From contig JBKCXU010000121.1 in assembly GCA_046316025.1 (NCBI GenBank), positions 1 through 26,660 on the forward strand: a DNA stretch of 26,660 nt, in the 5' to 3' direction. Below are positions 22,911 through 26,660 of this stretch, one piece after another. How positions within the stretch are numbered: the first letter of the stretch is position 1; the number at the start of each line of letters is the position of its first letter. The notes beneath the pieces were generated by a model. That model saw only the letters and a program-made list of their open reading frames with translations. It ran no database searches and was not told where the DNA came from. The stretch comes from JAJTHJ01 sp046316025 (GTDB lineage: Bacteria; Pseudomonadota; Gammaproteobacteria; Burkholderiales; Burkholderiaceae_F). The position numbers were made by a program, and so were the translations under genes.

Positions 22911-23309
22911 ATGCGGCGCATGAGCACGAGCCCCACCGACCGCCGCGCCCGCTTGCAGCAGCCGCGGCTGGCGCGCGAGTTGCGCACCATCGAGGCAATG
23001 CTGCGCATCGGGTGCCGCGACCGGCATGCCGGCGGCGCGCCGCTGTGCGCCGAGTGCGCGGCGCTCGCCGAGTACGCCGCGCGCCGGCTGGCGGCTTGTC
23101 CGTTTGGCGAAGCCAAGCCCACCTGCAGCAACTGCCAGATTCACTGTTACGGCCGGCGCGAGCGCGAGGCGGTGCGGCAGGTGATGCGCTACGCCGGCCC
23201 GCGGATGTTGTTGCGACATCCGCTGCTGGCGCTCAGGCACATCGCCGACGGCAAGCGGCCGGCACCGCCGAAGCCGGTGAACAAGAGGGGTGCGGAGCCG
23301 GGGTCGTGA
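22911..23309 (+). CDS. Nitrous-oxide-stimulated-promoter (NO_prom) family Cys-rich protein
   Basis: A 132-residue cytoplasmic protein. ACPFGEAKPTCSNCQIHCYG near 62-81 followed by VRQVMRYAGPRMLLRHP is the signature of the NO_prom family (named for a promoter upstream, not for a known activity). Seven cysteines lie at 35, 46, 49, 63, 72, 75 and 79, consistent with binding a metal or Fe-S cluster. The biochemical role is unknown. ATG 22911 and ATG 22920 are both possible starts; an ATG at 22845 would add an uncharacteristic leader. It is divergent from ppx and convergent with ftsY across a large inverted repeat. Confidence 0.85.
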   Translation: MRRMSTSPTDRRARLQQPRLARELRTIEAMLRIGCRDRHAGGAPLCAECAALAEYAARRLAACPFGEAKPTCSNCQIHCYGRREREAVRQVMRYAGPRMLLRHPLLALRHIADGKRPAPPKPVNKRGAEPGS

Positions 23310-23349
23310 CCGCGACCCAAGCTTCAACTGCGGTCGAGGCAGTCAAAGC

Positions 23350-23460
23350 GCCCTCACCCGGCGCCTTCGGCGCCACGCCTGCCCCCGCCTGATGCGGGCG
23401 AGGGTTTGCTCCCCTCGCCCGCATCAGCGGGAGAGGGGCTGGGGGTGAGGGGTCGTTTTT
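23350..23460. repeat. Large inverted repeat, possible bidirectional terminator
   Basis: The inner arms CTGATGCGGGCGAGGG (23389-23404) and CCCTCGCCCGCATCAG (23412-23427) are perfectly complementary over 16 bp with a 7-base loop. Outer bases CCCTCACCC (23351-23359) pair with GGGTGAGGG further right. A small hairpin GGCGCCTTCGGCGCC lies between. On the plus strand it ends in TCGTTTTT (23453-23460). It separates the convergent NO_prom and ftsY genes and belongs to the REP-like repeats of this genome. Confidence 0.75.
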
Positions 23461-23461
23461 C

Positions 23462-24394
23462 TCACTCGCCCCCGACCAGTGCCCCCGCGAAGTCCCGCGC
23501 CACGAAAGGCTGCAAGTCCGCCAACCCTTCGCCCACGCCAATGAAGAGAAACGGCAGCGGCTTGCCTTGGCGCGTGCGCTCGGCGGCGATGGCGGCGAGC
23601 ACGCCGCCTTTGGCGGTGCCGTCGAGCTTGGTGACGATCAACCCGGTCAACCCGACCGCGTCGTCGAAGGCGCGCACCTGCGCCAGCGCGTTCTGGCCGT
23701 TGGTGCCATCGACCACCAGGATCGCCGCGTGCGGCGCGCCCGGCAGCGCCTTGTCGAGCGCACGGCGGATGCGCTTCAACTCTTCCATCAGATGCGCCTG
23801 CGTGGGCAGCCGACCGGCGGTGTCGGCGATCAGCACATCCACACCGCGGGCGCGCGCGGCATTGACCGCGTCGAACACGACCGCGGCCGGATCGCCACTG
23901 GCCTGCTGGATCACCTCCACCCCGTTGCGCTGGCCCCAGACGGCGAGTTGCTCGCGCGCCGCCGCGCGGAAGGTGTCGCCGGCCGCAAGCAGCACGGTCT
24001 TGTGGCGGTCGGCCAGCCAGTGAGCGAGCTTGCCGATGGAGGTGGTCTTGCCCGCGCCGTTGACGCCCGCCACCATCACCACGAAGGGCCGCGCCGCGGC
24101 CAGCGGCAGCGCGCCTTCGCTGGGGGCGAGCAGCGCGGCGAGCTCATCGCGCAGCGCATCGCGCACTTCGAGCGGGGTCTTGAGCCCTTGCAGCTTGATC
24201 CGCGCGCGCAGCTTGTCGAGCAGCTCACCCGTGGTGGATACGCCGACGTCGGCGGCGATCAGCGCGGTTTCCAGATCGTCGAACAGCGCCTCGTCGATCA
24301 CGCCGCCGGAGAACAAGCCGGCGATGTTCACGCGCGTGCGGGTCAGACCCTGCTTCAAGCGGGCGAGCCAGCCGGTCTTGGCGGGGGAGTTCAT
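23462..24394 (-). CDS. ftsY: Signal recognition particle receptor FtsY
   Basis: A 310-residue SRP GTPase that docks ribosome-SRP complexes at the membrane for co-translational insertion. The N domain (about 5-85) is followed by the G domain: G1 VAGVNGAGKTTSIGK at 108-122, G2 GDTFRAAAREQL, G3 IADTAGR near 187-193, G4 TKLDGTAKGG near 254-263, and G5 IGVGEG. The start at 24394 gives MNSPAKTGWLARLKQGLTRT. It lacks the acidic A domain of E. coli FtsY (497 residues), as is common in shorter FtsYs. No Shine-Dalgarno site is visible before the ATG. It is divergent from rsmD, with a palindromic repeat between. Confidence 0.96.
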   Translation of the reverse strand: MNSPAKTGWLARLKQGLTRTRVNIAGLFSGGVIDEALFDDLETALIAADVGVSTTGELLDKLRARIKLQGLKTPLEVRDALRDELAALLAPSEGALPLAAARPFVVMVAGVNGAGKTTSIGKLAHWLADRHKTVLLAAGDTFRAAAREQLAVWGQRNGVEVIQQASGDPAAVVFDAVNAARARGVDVLIADTAGRLPTQAHLMEELKRIRRALDKALPGAPHAAILVVDGTNGQNALAQVRAFDDAVGLTGLIVTKLDGTAKGGVLAAIAAERTRQGKPLPFLFIGVGEGLADLQPFVARDFAGALVGGE

Positions 24395-24459
24395 CGGGGG
24401 GCGGTCTGCAAGAATGTGTGCATTCTTCGAACGGGCGTGCCGGGAACGGACCGAACCGT

Positions 24460-24530
24460 TCGTCGTTCCCGCGGAAGCGGGAACCCAGCGGATGCAACGC
24501 GATGGATGCCCGCTTGCGCGGACATGACGA
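24460..24530 (+). repeat. Bipartite palindromic repeat, family B, copy 2
   Basis: The left arm TCGTCGTTCCCGCGGAAGCG continues GGAACCCAGC; the right arm, reverse complemented, is CTCGTCATGTCCGCGCAAGC followed by GGGCATCCATC. It matches the copy at 9877-9951 in both arms, the right one more degraded. It occupies most of the ftsY-rsmD gap. Confidence 0.75.
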
Positions 24531-24568
24531 GCGAGCGGACGTTCCCGCAGGAGCGCCAACGAGTTTAC

Positions 24569-25282
24569 GTGAGCCGTTTCACCAAACCCGCTGTTGCCGC
24601 TCGTCACGCGCAGGCGCCAGGGCGCCTGCGGATCATCGGCGGGCAGTGGAAGCGCACGCCGATTCCGCTGCCCGTCGTGCCGGGGTTGCGACCCACACCC
24701 GACCGGGTGCGGGAGACGGTGTTCAACTGGCTGGCGCATTTGCGGCCGGACCTTCTTGCCGAGACCCGGCGCCCCCACCCCAGCCCTCCCCCGCACGCGG
24801 GGGAGGGAGAAAACCTCCTCCCCTGCGCAGCAGGAGAGGATGGGGGCGAAACGCCTCGCTGCGGCAGAGCGCTCGATCTCTTCGCCGGCAGCGGCGCGCT
24901 CGGCTTCGAGGCTGCGTCGCGCGGCGTGGCGCGGGTTACGCTGGTCGAGCGCGACGCGCGCGCACTGGCGGCCTTGCGCGCGCTGAAAGAAAAGCTCGGC
25001 GCCGACACCATCGACATCGTCGCCGGCGATGCGCTTACGGTGGCCGCGCGGCTGCCGGCGGCCGGCTTCGACCTGGTGTTTCTCGACCCGCCCTTCGACA
25101 GCGGCCTGCTGACACCGGCGCTGGCGGCCAGTGTGAGACTGCTCCCCCGGGACGGGCTGATCTACGCGGAAAGCGCTGCCCCACTGGCGACTGCGGAACT
25201 CTCGACCCTCGGCCTGCGACTTCTGCGCAACGACCGGGCCGGGCAAGTGTTCTTTCATTTGCTGGGCCGACACGAAGCCTGA
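24569..25282 (+). CDS. rsmD: 16S rRNA m2G966 methyltransferase RsmD with an inserted repeat
   Basis: A 237-residue SAM-dependent enzyme that makes N2-methylguanosine at position 966 of 16S rRNA. IIGGQWKR (22-29) and LRPTPDRVRETVFNWL (40-55) open the family. The SAM motif LDLFAGSGALG is at 102-112 and the catalytic LDPPF at 172-176. Usual RsmD proteins are 180-205 residues. Here residues about 68-93 (RPHPSPPPHAGEGENLLPCA and on) are encoded by a REP-like DNA element that interrupts the sequence between NWL and DLFAGSG, where the family normally has a short linker. The frame is preserved. The start GTG at 24569 is the best fit, but its ribosome site is poor and the frame is open upstream, so about 18 N-terminal residues are uncertain. 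Confidence 0.93.
   Translation: MSRFTKPAVAARHAQAPGRLRIIGGQWKRTPIPLPVVPGLRPTPDRVRETVFNWLAHLRPDLLAETRRPHPSPPPHAGEGENLLPCAAGEDGGETPRCGRALDLFAGSGALGFEAASRGVARVTLVERDARALAALRALKEKLGADTIDIVAGDALTVAARLPAAGFDLVFLDPPFDSGLLTPALAASVRLLPRDGLIYAESAAPLATAELSTLGLRLLRNDRAGQVFFHLLGRHEA
24770..24848 (+). repeat. REP-like element, family A, inside rsmD
   Basis: It begins CGCCCCCA and ends TGGGGGCG, an 8-bp inverted repeat. The first half contains CCACCCCAGCCCTCCCCCGC and a hairpin ending GGGGGAGGGA, shared with the element after ahcY (7747-7791). It lies wholly within the rsmD reading frame without a stop codon. Confidence 0.8.
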
Positions 25283-25283
25283 A

Positions 25284-25289
25284 TAGAAT
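25284..25289 (+). promoter_or_regulatory. -10 box for coaD
   Basis: TAGAATGCCCGC is identical over 12 bases to the -10/discriminator of the SDR gene at 17650. It lies 42 bases upstream of the coaD ATG, just after the rsmD stop, and could give coaD its own promoter. No clear -35. Confidence 0.45.
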
Positions 25290-25331
25290 GCCCGCCGCAC
25301 CGGGCCGCTCCGCGCCCGCGAAGGACATACG

Positions 25332-25829
25332 ATGGTGGTCGCCGTCTACCCCGGCACGTTCGATCCTCTGACCCGCGGCCACGAAGACCTCGTGCGACGT
25401 GCCGCGTCGCTCTTTGCCAAGGTGGTGGTCGGCGTGGCCGAAAGCCGCGGCAAGAAGCCGTTCTTCACGCTCGAGGAGCGCATCGCCATCGCGCGCGAGG
25501 TGCTTTCGCATTACCCGAACGTCGAGGTCGCGGGCTTCAAGGGGCTGCTGTCGGAGTTCGTGCGCGAGCAGGGCGCGCGGGTGATCGTGCGCGGCCTGCG
25601 CGCGGTGAGCGACTTCGAGTACGAGTTCCAGTTGGCCGGCATGAACCGCTATCTGCTGCCCGACGTGGAGACGCTGTTTCTCACACCGTCGGATCAATAC
25701 CAGTTCATCTCCGGCAGCATCGTGCGCGAGATTGCGCAACTGGGCGGTGACGTGGGCAAGTTCGTTTTCCCCTCGGTCGATCGCTGGCTGCGCGCCAAGG
25801 TCGCGCAGATGGGCGGGCCGGGCGCGTGA
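25332..25829 (+). CDS. coaD: Phosphopantetheine adenylyltransferase
   Basis: A 165-residue cytoplasmic enzyme that joins ATP and 4'-phosphopantetheine to make dephospho-CoA, the penultimate step of coenzyme A synthesis. The nucleotidyltransferase signature YPGTFDPLTRGH is at 6-17, with the catalytic His17. VRGLRAVSDFEYEFQLAGMN near 89-108 and SDQYQFISGSIVREIAQLGG near 120-139 are family blocks. Length is normal (about 160). AAGGA lies eight bases before the ATG. It follows rsmD, a conserved pairing, and its stop overlaps the next GTG start. Confidence 0.98.
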   Translation: MVVAVYPGTFDPLTRGHEDLVRRAASLFAKVVVGVAESRGKKPFFTLEERIAIAREVLSHYPNVEVAGFKGLLSEFVREQGARVIVRGLRAVSDFEYEFQLAGMNRYLLPDVETLFLTPSDQYQFISGSIVREIAQLGGDVGKFVFPSVDRWLRAKVAQMGGPGA

Positions 25830-26660
25830 GTGCGGGCCGCGGCGCGCGCGTAGAACTCATCGACGCGCTGCGCGCGTTTGCGCTCTTCGGCATCCTGCAA
25901 ATCAACATCCAGTCGTTTCTGTGGGGCACCGGCGATCCGCTGGGCGGCTTGCGCGCGCCGCTCGATGCGGCCGATGGGCCGCTGTACCTCGCCACCGCCA
26001 CGCTGGTGTCGGGCAAGTTCATCTCCCTCTTCGCGCTGCTCTTCGGCCTGGGCTTTGCGTTGCAGTGGCGCGGGCTGCGGCGCAGCGGGGTGGACGCGGA
26101 TCGAGCGCGCGCCGCCTACCGGCGCCGGCTGGCGTTTCTGCTGGCCATCGGCATCGCCCACGGCACCCTGCTCTACTACGGCGACATCCTCACCGCCTAT
26201 GCGCTGGCGGGCTTCGTGCTGCTGCTGCATGCGGGGCAGCGGCCGGCCGCGCTGGCGCGCGCCTGTCGCAACTGGTGGCTCGCCTTCGTGGCGTTGACGG
26301 GCCTGACCCTGCTGTTGCCGGCCGACAGCGCCCTCGACGCAGCGGCGCTGCGCGAGCGCTTCGACCTGTACGCCACCGGCAGCTACCTCGCGCAGTGGGA
26401 TGCTCGCCTCGAGGATTACGGCTGGACGACGCTTTCCGGCGCGGTGTTCGGCTTGCCGTTCTTGTTGGGCCTGTTCACGCTCGGTGCGCTGGCCGGCCGA
26501 CTGGGTTGGCTCACACACCCGCAGCGCCACCCGCGAGATCACCGTGCCCGACCCCCCCGTGGCGGTGGCGAGCTCCAGCGCCCAATCGCCCGCATCGAGC
26601 GGCGCGCGCAAGCCGCCCAGCGGATCGCCGGTGCCCCACCGAAACGACTGGATGTTGATT
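25826..26660 (+). CDS. DUF418 membrane protein, truncated by the window end; 3' part is artefact
   Basis: Start GTG at 25826 overlaps the coaD TGA (GTGA). About 230 genuine residues are visible. The opening RVELIDALRAFALFGILQIN is the DUF418 signature; SGKFISLFALLFGLGFALQW and RRLAFLLAIGIAHGTLLYYG followed by DILTAYALAGF are further family blocks. About five to six transmembrane helices can be seen. DUF418 proteins are inner-membrane proteins of unknown function, about 380-420 residues, so at least a third is missing. From about 26515 onward the sequence is an inverted copy of 25900-26045, and the residues it encodes should not be trusted. The reading frame stays open through it by chance. 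Confidence 0.85.
   Translation, partial: MSAGRGARVELIDALRAFALFGILQINIQSFLWGTGDPLGGLRAPLDAADGPLYLATATLVSGKFISLFALLFGLGFALQWRGLRRSGVDADRARAAYRRRLAFLLAIGIAHGTLLYYGDILTAYALAGFVLLLHAGQRPAALARACRNWWLAFVALTGLTLLLPADSALDAAALRERFDLYATGSYLAQWDARLEDYGWTTLSGAVFGLPFLLGLFTLGALAGRLGWLTHPQRHPRDHRARPPRGGGELQRPIARIERRAQAAQRIAGAPPKRLDVD

Noticed and set aside
23567..24568. Possible 330-residue N-terminal extension of RsmD
   Set aside because: The open frame upstream runs antisense through ftsY and the family B repeat. RsmD homology begins only near IIGGQW, so the extension is accidental.
26515..26660. Biological inverted duplication or cruciform at the DUF418 gene
   Set aside because: Mismatches increase along the copy and are nearly all to G in one orientation, as expected from read-end errors, not from mutation.

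Overview
The window is a GC-rich (roughly two-thirds G+C by eye) chromosomal segment of a betaproteobacterium, probably Burkholderiales or Rhodocyclales. The evidence is the neighbourhood xerC?-DUF484-dapF-lipoprotein-two LpxL-type acyltransferases divergent from metK, an SAH riboswitch before ahcY, a LysR gene divergent from a DUF2917 gene, and GC-type codon use throughout. It is mostly core housekeeping sequence. I see no prophage, CRISPR array, tRNA or rRNA. The right end looks like a short-read assembly edge.

Layout. 1-3790 (minus): two lipid A acyltransferases, a small lipoprotein, dapF, a DUF484 gene and the first codons of a next gene (xerC by synteny). 3823-5140 (plus): metK behind a TATAAT box and a structured leader of about 130 nt. 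5247-6053: an MscS-type channel. 6192-9853: the methyl-cycle operon, with promoter, SAH riboswitch, ahcY, a four-helix membrane protein, a FitA/VapB-like antitoxin with a PIN toxin, and metF. 9993-11423: a TPR/glycosyltransferase protein. 11401-12787: DUF2917 and a divergent LysR regulator. 12794-15466 (minus): a transglutaminase/TPR lipoprotein, a MITE-like element, a type II haloacid dehalogenase and 5-formyl-THF cyclo-ligase. 15488-21314 (plus): a lytic transglycosylase, an NDUFA9-like SDR, a GST, a membrane TPR protein and the CCA enzyme. 21367-22830 (minus): ppx. 22911-23309: a Cys-rich NO_prom-family protein. 23462-24394 (minus): ftsY. 24569-26660: rsmD, coaD and a truncated DUF418 membrane protein.

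Functional logic. MetK makes SAM, AhcY removes SAH under an SAH riboswitch, and MetF supplies 5-methyl-THF, so 3.8-9.9 kb is a methyl-cycle block. The toxin-antitoxin pair sits inside that operon; the toxin stop overlaps the metF start (ATGA), and a 9-bp perfect palindrome overlaps the antitoxin ribosome binding site. A second folate enzyme (cyclo-ligase) lies at 15 kb.

Many of the longer gaps carry imperfect-palindrome repeats of at least three families, plus one MITE-like element with 25-bp terminal inverted repeats. One REP-like element lies in frame inside rsmD. The last ~145 bases are an inverted copy of an earlier part of the DUF418 gene, with errors that accumulate and are nearly all to G in read orientation. 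This is most simply an assembly artefact.
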